A stretch of DNA of 64,000 bases from Citricoccus zhacaiensis. GTDB taxonomy: Bacteria; Actinomycetota; Actinomycetes; Actinomycetales; Micrococcaceae. The number at the start of each line of letters is the position of its first letter. The first letter of the stretch is position 1. The position numbers were made by a program, and so were the translations under genes. The stretch spans positions 372,001-436,000 of the forward strand of contig NZ_BMLQ01000002.1 of the NCBI RefSeq assembly GCF_014645315.1, given 5' to 3'. Positions 1 through 9,046 of the stretch are shown one piece after another. Under the pieces are notes generated by a model, which was not told the origin of the DNA, searched no databases, and saw nothing but the letters and a program-made list of their open reading frames with translations.

Positions 1-20
1 GCCCTCCACGGGTCCCTTGT

Positions 21-208
21 TTGTCCACAGAGTTATCCACGGATGTGGATGAAATGACATGGCTGTGATTCGGGGCTTAAGTTATCCACAAGCGTTATCC
101 ACAGTGTGGATGAATCACACGCATGTTGTTCACACTGTGGATACCCCTGTGGATAGCAAAACCCCAGGTCAGAGCATGAATGACAAAGAGTCTGGCGACT
201 GTGGAAAA
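21..208. other. DnaA-box cluster (origin-like or DnaA-titration region)
   Basis: About ten nonamers within one or two mismatches of TTATCCACA lie in under 190 bp. Forward boxes are at 21-29 (TTGTCCACA), 33-41, 82-90 and 95-103 (both perfect TTATCCACA), and 126-134 (TTGTTCACA). Reverse boxes are at 44-52, 105-113, 136-144, 148-156 and 200-208. Base composition is lower in GC than the flanks. No dnaA, dnaN or rpmH is in the window, so this may be the edge of an origin, a secondary DnaA-binding site or a titration (datA-like) locus. The cluster may extend beyond the left edge. The presence of the boxes is seen directly; the role is inferred. Confidence 0.75.
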
Positions 209-276
209 CTCGGGCGTTTTGTTGATGCTCTCTGGCAGGTCTTCCACAATTGCGAAGGAGGCGGGAACATCGGTTC

Positions 277-903
277 ATGACCGAGGAAGCCGCTGAATCC
301 ACAGGCCTGTCGAAAGATAACCACAGGTCTGTCGGCCTGCCGCTCGAACAGCTGTCACAGCAATTGCGCTGGCATTGGGACCACCATCTGTCCGCCCGTC
401 TGGCGGGGATGAGCGACGAGGAGTACCACTGGGAATCGGCTCGCGGGGCGTGGGGGCTGCGTCCACGGGGCACCACGCCACCGGACTATCCGGGCGCCGT
501 GCAGGCCGGTGGCGGAGACTGGGTGGTCGACTTCGCCGTCCCCGAGCCGGAGCCCGCACCGGTGACGACGATCGCGTGGAGGATGGCCCACGTCCTCGTG
601 GGCGTGTTCGGGGCACGGATGGCGGGTCACTTCGGCGGTCCGGAGGTGGACTACTTCACCTATGACTACCCGGGGACGGCTCGGGAGGCCTATGAGAGGC
701 TGCACGCCGCTGTGACGGCCTGGTGTGAGGCGGTGGACTCGCTCGATGCCGGCGCGCTCGGCGCGGACGTGGGAGAGGCCGAAGGGCCGTGGAAGGAGCA
801 CTCCATGCTGGAGCTGGTCCTGCACATCAACCGTGAGGCCATCCACCACGGAGCAGAGATGTGCCTACTGAGGGACCTCTATCGCGCGGACAGGAACGTC
901 TAG
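277..903 (+). CDS. DinB-like family protein
   Basis: A protein of about 208 residues with the outline of the DinB_2 four-helix-bundle family, whose members bind metal through spaced histidines and may act as thiol-dependent transferases or of unknown function. Visible are an N-terminal helix with an LRWHWDHHL stretch, a central TTIAWRMAHVLVGVFG helix and a C-terminal LELVLHINREAIHHGAEM segment, the last resembling the typical DinB C-terminal HxxxH region. The ATG at 277 is preceded by AAGGAGG at 255-261, a slightly long spacing; a TTG at 250 is the alternative. The gene lies just downstream of the DnaA-box cluster and converges on crgA. Its substrate is unknown. Confidence 0.7.
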   Translation: MTEEAAESTGLSKDNHRSVGLPLEQLSQQLRWHWDHHLSARLAGMSDEEYHWESARGAWGLRPRGTTPPDYPGAVQAGGGDWVVDFAVPEPEPAPVTTIAWRMAHVLVGVFGARMAGHFGGPEVDYFTYDYPGTAREAYERLHAAVTAWCEAVDSLDAGALGADVGEAEGPWKEHSMLELVLHINREAIHHGAEMCLLRDLYRADRNV

Positions 904-935
904 CGCCGACGGGTGATCCTCAGGGTAGGAAGCGT

Positions 936-1253
936 CTAGCGCCAACGCGTGGTCATGAGGAAGCCGACGCAGGCGATGCCGAAGCCGATGCCGATGTTCC
1001 AGCCACCGGCCTGCGGGAGGGGGGCCACGCCCATGGTGAGGTAGTAGACGACGATCCACAGCAGGCCGACGATCATCAGGCCGAACATGATGGCCTTGTA
1101 CCAGGTGGGCAGGGGGCCCGGCTCGGGCTTCTCCGCGCGCAGATCGGCCCGGCGCTGGCTTCGTTCGGCCTGCGCAGCACTCTTGCTCTTCTGGCCGGTC
1201 TTGCGGGACTTCGACTCGGGCACTTCGATTCCTGTCCATGATGGTTCGGTCAC
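936..1253 (-). CDS. crgA: Cell division protein CrgA
   Basis: A small (105 residue) membrane protein matching CrgA, the actinobacterial septation factor that contacts FtsZ, FtsQ, FtsI and the class B PBPs. The first half is charged and Lys/Arg-rich and would be cytoplasmic. It is followed by two hydrophobic helices, one around AIMFGLMIVGLLWIVVYYL and one around IGIGFGIACVGFLMTTRWR, the last being the usual C-terminal signature. The start is a GTG at 1253. The neighbourhood (pabA divergent, PASTA kinase operon next) is the canonical one. A likely -10 (TAGACT, minus strand, 1310-1315) implies a leader of about 50 nt. Confidence 0.9.
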   Translation of the reverse strand: MTEPSWTGIEVPESKSRKTGQKSKSAAQAERSQRRADLRAEKPEPGPLPTWYKAIMFGLMIVGLLWIVVYYLTMGVAPLPQAGGWNIGIGFGIACVGFLMTTRWR

Positions 1254-1280
1254 GTCGCCGCACCGGAACCGGTCACGGCG

Positions 1281-1315
1281 TAGTCTGCTTCAGATGAAGT
1301 ACTCGGCCCAGTCTA
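1281..1315. promoter_or_regulatory. Divergent, closely spaced promoters of pabA and crgA
   Basis: On the plus strand TAGTCT (1281-1286) lies 7 nt before an in-frame ATG at 1294, which fits a leaderless start for pabA. On the minus strand TAGACT (1315-1310) could drive crgA. No clear -35 element is seen. Both hexamers follow the TANNNT pattern that recurs through this window. Confidence 0.4.
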
Positions 1316-1437
1316 GCGGCGAACGTGGGCCCGCCCATGAGGCTGCCCCGGGGGCTCGCCGACCCCCCGATGCGCCGAGTACCTCCGGACCCGCCTCCGC
1401 TGCCCTGCCCGCCCGACACACGATGGGACCTCCGCTC

Positions 1438-2130
1438 ATGACCTCCCCGACCGCATCCACCGACTCGGATCACGCCACCGTCTCCGAGGCCGTCTCCCCC
1501 GCCCGGATCCTCGTGGTCGACAACTATGACAGCTTCGTCTACACGCTCGTGGGGTACCTGCGGGAACTGGGGGCGGACACCCTCGTGGTCCGCAATGACG
1601 CCGTGAGCCTCGATGAGGCGACCGAGCTCGCGGCAGAGCGGGACGGGATCCTGTTGTCCCCCGGCCCCGGGACGCCCGCCGAGGCCGGCATCAGCACGGA
1701 CATGGTCCGGTGGGCCGCCGAGCAGGGCAAGCCCCTCTACGGGGTCTGCCTGGGCCACCAGGCGATCTCCGAGGCGCACGGGGCCACCGTGACGCACGCC
1801 GAGGAACTCATGCACGGCAAAACCTCCCGCGTCGTGCACGGCGGGCACCCGATGTTCGCCGGCGTCCCGGACCCCTTCACCGCCACCCGCTACCATTCCC
1901 TGGCGGCCGTGCGTGCCACGATTCCGGAGGAACTGGAGATCACCGCGGAGACGGACGGCGGGATCGTCATGGGTGTGGCCCACCGCAGCGTCCCCCTATG
2001 GGGTGTGCAGTTCCATCCGGAATCCGTGCTGACCGAGGGCGGCTACCGGATGCTGGGCAATTGGCTGGAGTCACTGGGCATGGTGGGCGCGGCCGCCCGG
2101 GCCGATACCCTTTCGCCCGTGATGGGCTGA
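1438..2130 (+). CDS. pabA: Aminodeoxychorismate/anthranilate synthase glutaminase subunit
   Basis: A class I glutamine amidotransferase that supplies ammonia to chorismate-using synthases, for p-aminobenzoate (folate) or anthranilate (tryptophan). It begins the fold with ILVVDNYDSFVY. The catalytic triad is visible: Cys104 in GVCLGHQA, and His193 and Glu195 in FHPES. The oxyanion region is LLSPGPGTP. Beside crgA and the PASTA kinases, actinobacterial genomes carry pabA here; no chorismate-binding partner is present in the window. The start is uncertain: ATG 1438 gives 230 residues, whereas ATG 1294 lies 7 nt after TAGTCT and would add 48 low-complexity residues as a leaderless product. Confidence 0.9.
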   Translation: MTSPTASTDSDHATVSEAVSPARILVVDNYDSFVYTLVGYLRELGADTLVVRNDAVSLDEATELAAERDGILLSPGPGTPAEAGISTDMVRWAAEQGKPLYGVCLGHQAISEAHGATVTHAEELMHGKTSRVVHGGHPMFAGVPDPFTATRYHSLAAVRATIPEELEITAETDGGIVMGVAHRSVPLWGVQFHPESVLTEGGYRMLGNWLESLGMVGAAARADTLSPVMG

Positions 2131-2162
2131 CACTCCCGCAGCGGCCGATTGCGGCGAGCCTG

Positions 2163-2210
2163 CCGCTCAGCCGCTCAGCCGCTCAGCCGCTCAGCCGCTC
2201 AGCCGCTCTG
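2163..2210. repeat. 8-bp tandem repeat at the pknB 3' end
   Basis: Five perfect copies of CCGCTCAG plus a sixth degenerate copy (CCGCTCTG) run head to tail. The stop codon of pknB (minus strand, 2199-2201) lies inside the array, so most copies are in the 32-68 nt gap between the convergent pabA and pknB genes. The unit is not a multiple of three. Changes in copy number outside the coding end would not alter PknB. Confidence 0.9.
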
Positions 2211-4346
2211 CCCGCGACCCCGGTTGTTGCCCGGCCCGGTGGGCTGGGACCCGGAGGCACCGGCAGATGATTCCGACGGGCTGGGTGACTCGCTGGGTGA
2301 GCCGGATGCGGAGTCGCTCGGACTCGGGGAGCCGCTGGGTGATTCACTCGACGGAGACGGAGAGGTGGACGGTTCCTCGGGAGCCTTCGCCACCTCGACC
2401 GTGACGGACGAGTCCTGGGGCACCTCGGTTCCCTCGGGCTGTTCCTGACCGACCACGGTGCCCGGTTCCACCGGGGCCTCGCGTTCCACCTCGGAGACGG
2501 TCATCTGCAGGCCCAGGTCCTGGAGGGCCGCCTGGGCCTCCTCCCGGGTCAGGCCGACCAGATTGGGCACCCCCACGTTGCCGGAGGACATCTGCAACTC
2601 CACCGACGAGCCGGACCTCACCGTGGCTCCGAGCTCCGGGGAGGTGCCGACCAGCCGGTCGCGCGGGACGTCGGCCGAGGGGACATAGCGGACCGAGGAG
2701 ATGGACAGGCCCAGTCCCTCGAGGGTGTCCCGCGCCGTGGCCTCCGACTGCCCGGCCAGGTCCGCGGGGATCTCCACCTGTTCGGGGCCGATGGAGATCA
2801 GGAGGGTGATCTCCTGGTTCTTCTGGACGACCGTGCCGCTGGCGGGTTCAGTGCCGACGGCGAGATCCCGTTGGATCTCGTCATCATGCACCTCCTCCAG
2901 GATGGGCCGCAGTTCTGCGGAGGTCAGCGCGTTCTGGGCCTCGATCTGGGTCATCTCGGCCACGGACGGGACCGTCACCTGATTGGCCTCCACCGTACGG
3001 CGGTTCAGCTCCTCCATCAGGAACCACCCACCGGCCACGGCGCCCAGGGCCAGGATGACCACGAGGATGGGCACCCAGACACGGTGTGCCTTGCGCTTCT
3101 TCGGCGGGCCGCCTGGGCGCGGCTCGTCGTCCAGGTCCAGCGGGTGGCGCGTGTTCTCCGGAGGTGCGGGCGGCGTGGCCGCGGTCGGGGCCGAGAGTCC
3201 CCCGGCCTGCTGACCGGAGTACCGGTCACCCGGGAAGCCCGTGTACCTCTCGGTCCCGGGCCCGGAACCAGAGTCATTCCCGACGGCGGCCATCGCCCTG
3301 GTCTCTCCCTCCGGCCGGGGAGGCACGGCCGTCATGGCCTCCGTGGCACCGTCCGGATACCTCCCGACGGCGGCAGCACCGGCGGCAGCTCCCGCGGCGG
3401 AACCGGCGGCGGAACCGGCGGAGGCATCGGCAACGCCACCGGAGCGGTCCCCAGCGGCAGCCGAGCGGGACGAGTGCTGCGCAGGGCCGGCGTCGGGCTG
3501 CTCCGCCGCGCGGTTCAGGCTGGCGCGGAATTCCAGGCCGGACTGGAACCGGTCCTCGCGGTCCTTCGAGAGCGCGCGGGAGACCACGGAATCCAGGGCG
3601 GGCGAGACGGTCGGGTTGAGCGTGGAGGGAACCGGAGGTTCCTCCCGGACGTGCTGGTAGGCCACGGCCACGGCGGAATCCCCCACGAAGGGCGGGCGCC
3701 CGGTCAACAGCTCGAACAGCAGGCAGCCGGCCGAGTACAGGTCCGACCGAGAATCCACGGACTCGCCCCGGGCCTGCTCCGGTGACAGGTACTGGGCGGT
3801 ACCGACCACGGCCTGGGTCTGAGTCATCGTGGCGGCCGAATCGGACAGGGCGCGGGCGATGCCGAAGTCCATGACCTTCACGGCCCCGGACTTGGTGACC
3901 ATGATGTTGGCCGGCTTGATGTCCCGGTGGACGATTCCTTCTTCGTGGCTGTAGTTCAGGGCGGCCAGTACCCCGGAGGTCCACTCGATGGCCTGGTCCA
4001 CGGTGACATCGTCATGGCGCAGCAGGTCGCGCAGCGTGCGGCCGTCCACGAACTCCATGACCATGAAGGGGCAGGCGACGCCCTGGTAGGCGCCGTCCTC
4101 GAACCGTTCCTCGCCCGTGTCGAACACCGAGACGATGTTCGGGTGGTTCAGCGCGGCGGAGGACTGGGCCTCCCGGCGGAACCGGGACTGGAACTGCGGA
4201 TCGCGGGCCAGGTCCGGGCGCATCAGCTTGATGGCGACCTTGCGGCCGAGTTTCTGGTCCCGACCCTGGAACACATCGGCCATGCCACCCCGGCCGATGA
4301 GGTCACCGACCTCGTAACGGCCGTTGAGGATGCGTTGATGTGGCAC
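2199..4346 (-). CDS. pknB: PASTA-domain Ser/Thr protein kinase PknB
   Basis: Transmembrane receptor kinase controlling cell-wall synthesis and division. The N-terminal Hanks-type kinase domain shows the Gly-rich loop at 18-24, VAIK (Lys40), HRDIKPAN (Asp142), DFG at 160-162 and an activation loop with TQT (Thr175, Thr177), the autophosphorylation pair known in mycobacterial PknB. An Ala/Gly-rich juxtamembrane linker precedes one TM helix (about 423-445). Three extracellular PASTA repeats follow (about 455-655), one fewer than the mycobacterial four, then a Ser/Pro tail to residue 715. The GTG at 4346 has an AGGA upstream and a 55-nt gap after pknA. Upstream in-frame starts would overlap pknA. 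It is last in the operon, and its stop lies in an 8-bp repeat array. Confidence 0.95.
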   Translation of the reverse strand: MPHQRILNGRYEVGDLIGRGGMADVFQGRDQKLGRKVAIKLMRPDLARDPQFQSRFRREAQSSAALNHPNIVSVFDTGEERFEDGAYQGVACPFMVMEFVDGRTLRDLLRHDDVTVDQAIEWTSGVLAALNYSHEEGIVHRDIKPANIMVTKSGAVKVMDFGIARALSDSAATMTQTQAVVGTAQYLSPEQARGESVDSRSDLYSAGCLLFELLTGRPPFVGDSAVAVAYQHVREEPPVPSTLNPTVSPALDSVVSRALSKDREDRFQSGLEFRASLNRAAEQPDAGPAQHSSRSAAAGDRSGGVADASAGSAAGSAAGAAAGAAAVGRYPDGATEAMTAVPPRPEGETRAMAAVGNDSGSGPGTERYTGFPGDRYSGQQAGGLSAPTAATPPAPPENTRHPLDLDDEPRPGGPPKKRKAHRVWVPILVVILALGAVAGGWFLMEELNRRTVEANQVTVPSVAEMTQIEAQNALTSAELRPILEEVHDDEIQRDLAVGTEPASGTVVQKNQEITLLISIGPEQVEIPADLAGQSEATARDTLEGLGLSISSVRYVPSADVPRDRLVGTSPELGATVRSGSSVELQMSSGNVGVPNLVGLTREEAQAALQDLGLQMTVSEVEREAPVEPGTVVGQEQPEGTEVPQDSSVTVEVAKAPEEPSTSPSPSSESPSGSPSPSDSASGSPSESPSPSESSAGASGSQPTGPGNNRGRGQSG

Positions 4347-4401
4347 TGTCGTTCGTCCTGTTCTCGCTGATGATGCTGGCTGGCCGGGGTCCCCGGGCGG
4401 T

Positions 4402-6189
4402 CTAAGCCGCGGAACCCTCGTCCGGTCCCGTGGGGGCGATGGGACTCTCGGCACTTTGGGGGGCCGTAGTGGCCGTGGGCGTTACGGTCGGAGTCGGCGA
4501 GGTCTCGGTGGGACCAGGGTCCGAGGGTGGTGGGGCTTCCGTGCCCGTGTCCGTGGGGGTGGATGGGGCCGGCGTGGTCGGATCAGGCTGCGGGCCGGCG
4601 GAGTAGGTGACGATGATGAGTGAGCCGACCTCGACGTCGGTGTTGCTTGGTGAGAGGTTGATGACCGTCCCGGCGGGGGCGTCGTTACGGATCTCGGCGC
4701 CCTCTACTTCCATGCCCAGGGCGCGCAGCTCACTCGCGACCGTCTCGAAGTCGCGGCCCTGATAGGACGCGGCCTGGATCGACACGGTCTCCGGTCCCGT
4801 CTCGGTCGGAGTCGGGGACTCGGTGGTCGGTTCGGAGGTGCTCGGTGAGGGCGAGGCAGACTCTGACTCCGACTCAGTGGCCGACGAGCTGGCGGAGGTC
4901 ACCGGTGCAGAGGAGTCCTCTTCACCGCCGGTCAACTGGGGTCCGAGCCAGATGCCGAGGATGACGAAGACGATGAGGGCAAGCAGCCCGATCAGCGGCC
5001 AGGTCCACGGGCTGCGCTTCTTGCGTCCGGCCGTGCGATCCAGCTGGTCGTTGTAGCCCTCGTCGTCCGGGTCCACGGAGTCTCCGGCGCGGTAGGCATC
5101 GGGATCCTCCGTGGCGGAGATGGCCCCGGCTGCACCAGCGCCGGCTCCTGCGCCGGCGGCCTCGGCCACGGGCAGTGCGGAGGTGCCCGTGCCCTCCGAG
5201 CCGGAGGCACCGCTGATGACCTCGGTGGCATGGGTGTCTGACATTCCCGAGTAGTCGACGGCTTGTGTGAGCGCTTGGGTCTGGGCGCCCTGGGCGGCAG
5301 CGGCCGCAGCGGCGGCTCCCCCGGTCAGGAACGGAATCATCCCGGGCACGGCGGCGGCAGCGGACGCCGTGTCCTGCTGACGAAGGGCCTCCGCGGCCTC
5401 GGCCAGGGCGGTGGCATTGGCCGGACGCTCGTGGGCCTCCTTGGCCAGCATGGACATGATCAGGGCCCGTACCGGCTCGGGGATGGTGTCCGGCAGGGGT
5501 GGTGGCGGGTCGTTGACCTGGGCCAGCGCGATCGCGATCTGGGACTCGCCGGAGAAGGGGCGGTGTCCCACGAGGCTCTCGTAGCCGATGACACCGAGGG
5601 AGTAGATGTCCGAGGAACCGGTGGCCTGCTGTCCCGTGGCCTGTTCCGGGGCCAGGTACTGGGCGGTGCCCATGACCTGGCCGGTGGCGGTCAACGGCAC
5701 CTGGTCGGCGAGCCGGGCGATGCCGAAGTCGGTGACCTTGACGCGGCCGTGCGGAGTGATCAGCAGGTTCCCGGGCTTCACGTCACGGTGCACCAGACCC
5801 TGGGCATGGGCGGCGGACAGGGCACGGGCCGTTTGCGCGATGATGTTCAGGGTCCGGTCCGGGGAGAGCACCTTCTCCTTGTCCAGGATCGCCGAGAGCG
5901 GCGGTCCCGGGACCAGTTCCATGACGAGGTAGCCGGAGCCGTCCTCCTCGCCGTAGTCGAAGACATTCGCGACGCCGGGATGGTTGAGCAGTGCCGTGTG
6001 CTGGGCCTCCGCCCGGAAGCGGCGCAGGAAGTTCGCGTCACCGGTGTACTCCTCCTTGAGGATCTTCACCGCCGTCAGCCGGCCCAGGATCTTGTCCTTG
6101 GCCTTCCAGACCTCGCCCATGCCGCCGATGGCGATGCGCTCGGTGAGCTGATACCTGCCGCCCAGCGTGATACCCGATGTCGGCCTCAC
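4402..6189 (-). CDS. pknA: Ser/Thr protein kinase PknA-like, with one PASTA domain
   Basis: Second kinase of the envelope operon. The kinase domain has VKIL (Lys42), HRDVKPGN (Asp136), DFG (154-156) and a PEQAT P+1 region. An Ala/Gly-rich linker (about 275-360) leads to a TM helix at about 396-416. A single PASTA-like domain (about 468-532) is followed by a Pro/Thr/Ser-rich tail. Mycobacterial PknA lacks PASTA domains, so the extracellular sensor is a difference, although PASTA-bearing second kinases occur in other actinobacteria. The GTG start at 6189 overlaps the pbpA stop by 4 nt (GTGA), indicating translational coupling. The protein has 595 residues. Confidence 0.92.
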   Translation of the reverse strand: MRPTSGITLGGRYQLTERIAIGGMGEVWKAKDKILGRLTAVKILKEEYTGDANFLRRFRAEAQHTALLNHPGVANVFDYGEEDGSGYLVMELVPGPPLSAILDKEKVLSPDRTLNIIAQTARALSAAHAQGLVHRDVKPGNLLITPHGRVKVTDFGIARLADQVPLTATGQVMGTAQYLAPEQATGQQATGSSDIYSLGVIGYESLVGHRPFSGESQIAIALAQVNDPPPPLPDTIPEPVRALIMSMLAKEAHERPANATALAEAAEALRQQDTASAAAAVPGMIPFLTGGAAAAAAAAQGAQTQALTQAVDYSGMSDTHATEVISGASGSEGTGTSALPVAEAAGAGAGAGAAGAISATEDPDAYRAGDSVDPDDEGYNDQLDRTAGRKKRSPWTWPLIGLLALIVFVILGIWLGPQLTGGEEDSSAPVTSASSSATESESESASPSPSTSEPTTESPTPTETGPETVSIQAASYQGRDFETVASELRALGMEVEGAEIRNDAPAGTVINLSPSNTDVEVGSLIIVTYSAGPQPDPTTPAPSTPTDTGTEAPPPSDPGPTETSPTPTVTPTATTAPQSAESPIAPTGPDEGSAA

Positions 6190-7634
6190 TGTGTGACCAC
6201 CGCCTCCATGATTTCCTTCAGGTTGGTCGACGTCAGCTCACTGCCGGTGTCGAAGTCGATGTTCTGGTACACGATCGTGACGGCCACCTGCGGGTCATCG
6301 GCCGGGGCGAACCCGGTGATCCAGGAGTTGACCAGGTCGTTGTCCGCACCCAACTGGGCGGTGCCGGTCTTGGCAGCGATGTCCACGCTCTCGGACTGGG
6401 CGCGGTAGGCCGTACCGCCGTCGAGCGGACCGCGCATCAACTCCGTCATCTGCTCGGCGATCTCCGGGGTGGTGGAGCGCCTGAAGACCTCTGGCTGCAC
6501 GTCCTCCAGCAGTGTCAGGTCCGAGCCACGGATCGTGTCGATCAGTTGCGGCTTCATCATCGTCCCGTCGTTGGCGATCGCGGCGGCGACCATGTTCATC
6601 TGCAGGGCGGTGGCCTTGACGTCCCGCTGCCCGATCGAGGACTGGGCCAGGGCGGCGTCATCCAGGTCCTCGGGGAACTGCGAGGCCGCCACCGTCAGGG
6701 GGATCTCGAAGGACTCGTTGAACCCGAAGTTCTCCGCCGTGGTCCGGATCCGGTCCTGACCCAGCTCCATGGCCGCGAGGGCGAAGGGCGTGTTGCAGGA
6801 CTGCGCGAAGATCTCGGCGAGGGTGGCCTCGTCCATCCTGCCGCAGAGGCCGCCGCCGAAGTTGCCCAAGGGCGTGTTCGTGTTCGGCAGGGTGATGGAG
6901 TCCGGCACGTCGAGGACCTGGTCGGGTTGGTACTCGCCGGACTCGAGCATGGCCACTGTGTCGATGAGCTTGAACGTGGAACCCGGGGCCGGCAGGGAGG
7001 CGGTGGGCCGGTTGAGGTAGGGGCTCAGGCCCGGAACGGTCTGCAGCTCCGCCATGTTCGCCGAGGCCTCGGCCCCGCTGTGCGTGGCGAGCAGGTTCGT
7101 GTCATAGCTGGGCTTGGAGGCCATGGCCAGGATGTCCCCGCTCTCCGGATCGGTGATGACCACGGAGGCCTCCACCCCCTCCGGCATCACCGAGTAGGCC
7201 AGTTCCTGCATGGCCGGATCGATGGTCAGCTCCACCTGGGCGCCCTCCATCTGGGTGCCGGAGAACAGCTCGATGATGCGATCCACGAACTGGCCGTCCG
7301 AGGATCCGGCCAGATAGCGGTTGAGCTTGTCCTCGAGGCCCGTGGCGCCGTAGGTCAGCGAGTAGAAACCGGTCAGCCCTGAGTACAACTCGGTGTCGTG
7401 GTAGACGCGCTGGTAGTTGAAGTCGTCGTTGGACTCCACCGATTCGGCGATCGGGTTGCCGTCCACGAGGATCGGCCCACGGGCGGAGCCGAACTCCTGG
7501 TAGAGCTGCCGCGAGTTGAAGTCATTGTTCTTCAGGGCATCGGCGGCGATGACCTGGATGACGGAGATGGCCACCACGAGCACCATGAACATGGCGACGA
7601 TGACGACCCAGGAGTTGCGGATGGCCTGGTTCAT
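6186..7634 (-). CDS. pbpA: Class B penicillin-binding protein PbpA (peptidoglycan transpeptidase)
   Basis: Monofunctional transpeptidase that cross-links septal or lateral peptidoglycan together with the SEDS protein encoded upstream. An uncleaved N-terminal TM anchor (about 8-30) precedes the periplasmic dimerisation domain. The penicillin-binding domain carries all three motifs: STFK (Ser219-Lys222), SCN (279-281) and KTG (422-424). The length of 482 residues matches mycobacterial PbpA. The ATG at 7634 overlaps the rodA stop (ATGA), and its own stop overlaps pknA, so the three are translationally coupled. PbpA is a known context partner of PknB/PstP signalling. Confidence 0.95.
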   Translation of the reverse strand: MNQAIRNSWVVIVAMFMVLVVAISVIQVIAADALKNNDFNSRQLYQEFGSARGPILVDGNPIAESVESNDDFNYQRVYHDTELYSGLTGFYSLTYGATGLEDKLNRYLAGSSDGQFVDRIIELFSGTQMEGAQVELTIDPAMQELAYSVMPEGVEASVVITDPESGDILAMASKPSYDTNLLATHSGAEASANMAELQTVPGLSPYLNRPTASLPAPGSTFKLIDTVAMLESGEYQPDQVLDVPDSITLPNTNTPLGNFGGGLCGRMDEATLAEIFAQSCNTPFALAAMELGQDRIRTTAENFGFNESFEIPLTVAASQFPEDLDDAALAQSSIGQRDVKATALQMNMVAAAIANDGTMMKPQLIDTIRGSDLTLLEDVQPEVFRRSTTPEIAEQMTELMRGPLDGGTAYRAQSESVDIAAKTGTAQLGADNDLVNSWITGFAPADDPQVAVTIVYQNIDFDTGSELTSTNLKEIMEAVVTQ

Positions 7635-9046
7635 GCGGTGACCCCTCCTGCCGGCGTCTCGACCGGAACCCCGGACGTGCGGTCCAGGTGCCCTGATCCG
7701 GAGCCGGACGCGTTGACCATGGGACCGACGGCGACGGGCTTGCGCGCGGACTGGGACACCATCAGCACGAGCGTCACCACGATCCAGTTGGCCAGCAGCG
7801 AGGAGCCACCGGCCGCCATGAACGGCGTGGTGAGACCGGTCAGGGGGATCACCATGGTGACTCCGCCGATGACCACGAAACACTGCAGGGCCATGGTGAA
7901 GGCCAGCCCGGCGGCCAGGAGCTTGCCGAAGGCGTCACGGGTTCCCAGTGCGGCGCGCAGCATCCGGGTCACCAGCAGCACGAACAGCATGAGGATCGCG
8001 GACAGGCCGATGAAGCCCAGCTCCTCGCCGAACGAGGCGATGATCATGTCCGAGTTGGCGTAGGCCACGATATCCGGCCGCCCCCCGCCCAGGCCGGTGC
8101 CGAGGAGTCCGCCGGAGGCGAGACCGAACAGGCCCTGGACGATCTGGTAACTGCCGGCCCCGCGGTTGTAGACCTCCGGGTCGAAGGCATGGAGCCAGGC
8201 GTCCACGCGCAGGCCCACGTGGGAGATGGTGTTCACGGCGATCAGTCCGCCCACGGCCACGAGGACCAGGCCGAGGATGATCCAGGACACCCGGGAGGTG
8301 GCCAGGTAGATCATGGCCATGAACAAGCCGAAGAACAGGATGGCGGAGCCGAGGTCCCGCTGGAACACGAGCACGCCCATGGAGATCAGCCACGCGATCA
8401 CCAGCGGGCCCATGTCCCGGAAGCGGGGGAAGGTCACGGGGCCGATCTTCTTGCCGGCCAGCAGGATGAGGTCCCGGTTGGCGGAGAGGTAGCCCGCGAA
8501 GAAGATGGCCAGGGTGATCTTGGCGATCTCCCCCGGCTGGAAGGAGCCCACGCCGAGGTTGATCCAGATCCGGGCACCGTTGATCTCCATGCCCAGCCCC
8601 GGGATCAGCGGCAACAGCAGCAGGATGCCGGAGGCGGCGAGGAACAGGTAGGGCCAGCGCCGCAGGACCCGGTGGTCCTTGAGCAGCCAGAGCAGGGCGA
8701 TCGCCACGCCCATGGCCACCACGGTCCACATCAGCTGGCGGGAGGCGGCGTCGTCCCCCTCGGCCACGTCGATGCGGTGGATCATGGCGATCCCGAGTCC
8801 GTTGAGGGTGACCACGATCGGCAGGATGTACGGATCCGCATACCGTGCGCGTAGCCGCAGCACCAGGTGGAAGACCAGGGACATGATGGCCAGTACGGCC
8901 GCCTGCACCCAGTAGTCAGAGGTGATCTCGCGGTCCATGCCGAGGCCGGCGAGCAGACTGGCGCCGGTGCCGATGCACAGGCCCAGGAGCAGCAGCACCA
9001 GTTCGGTGTTGCGCCGCGGGCGGGGGGTGGAAGAGACCTGGGACAT
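7631..9046 (-). CDS. rodA: SEDS peptidoglycan glycosyltransferase RodA/FtsW family
   Basis: Polytopic membrane enzyme (471 residues, roughly 10-12 hydrophobic segments) that polymerises lipid II into glycan strands and works with the class B PBP encoded next. Family hallmarks visible are the GARIWINLG segment, FQPGEIAKI, RDLGSAILFFG, and the C-terminal GLTTPFMAAGGSSL motif near the end. The operon position fits actinobacterial RodA rather than the dcw-cluster FtsW. ATG 9046 overlaps the upstream pstP stop by one base (TGATG), and its stop overlaps pbpA. Confidence 0.95.
   Translation of the reverse strand: MSQVSSTPRPRRNTELVLLLLGLCIGTGASLLAGLGMDREITSDYWVQAAVLAIMSLVFHLVLRLRARYADPYILPIVVTLNGLGIAMIHRIDVAEGDDAASRQLMWTVVAMGVAIALLWLLKDHRVLRRWPYLFLAASGILLLLPLIPGLGMEINGARIWINLGVGSFQPGEIAKITLAIFFAGYLSANRDLILLAGKKIGPVTFPRFRDMGPLVIAWLISMGVLVFQRDLGSAILFFGLFMAMIYLATSRVSWIILGLVLVAVGGLIAVNTISHVGLRVDAWLHAFDPEVYNRGAGSYQIVQGLFGLASGGLLGTGLGGGRPDIVAYANSDMIIASFGEELGFIGLSAILMLFVLLVTRMLRAALGTRDAFGKLLAAGLAFTMALQCFVVIGGVTMVIPLTGLTTPFMAAGGSSLLANWIVVTLVLMVSQSARKPVAVGPMVNASGSGSGHLDRTSGVPVETPAGGVTA

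Noticed and set aside
59-280. Open frame of 73 codons across the DnaA-box cluster
   Set aside because: Its composition follows the repeated boxes, it has no ribosome-binding site and no recognisable protein; the DNA is better explained as a DnaA-binding region.
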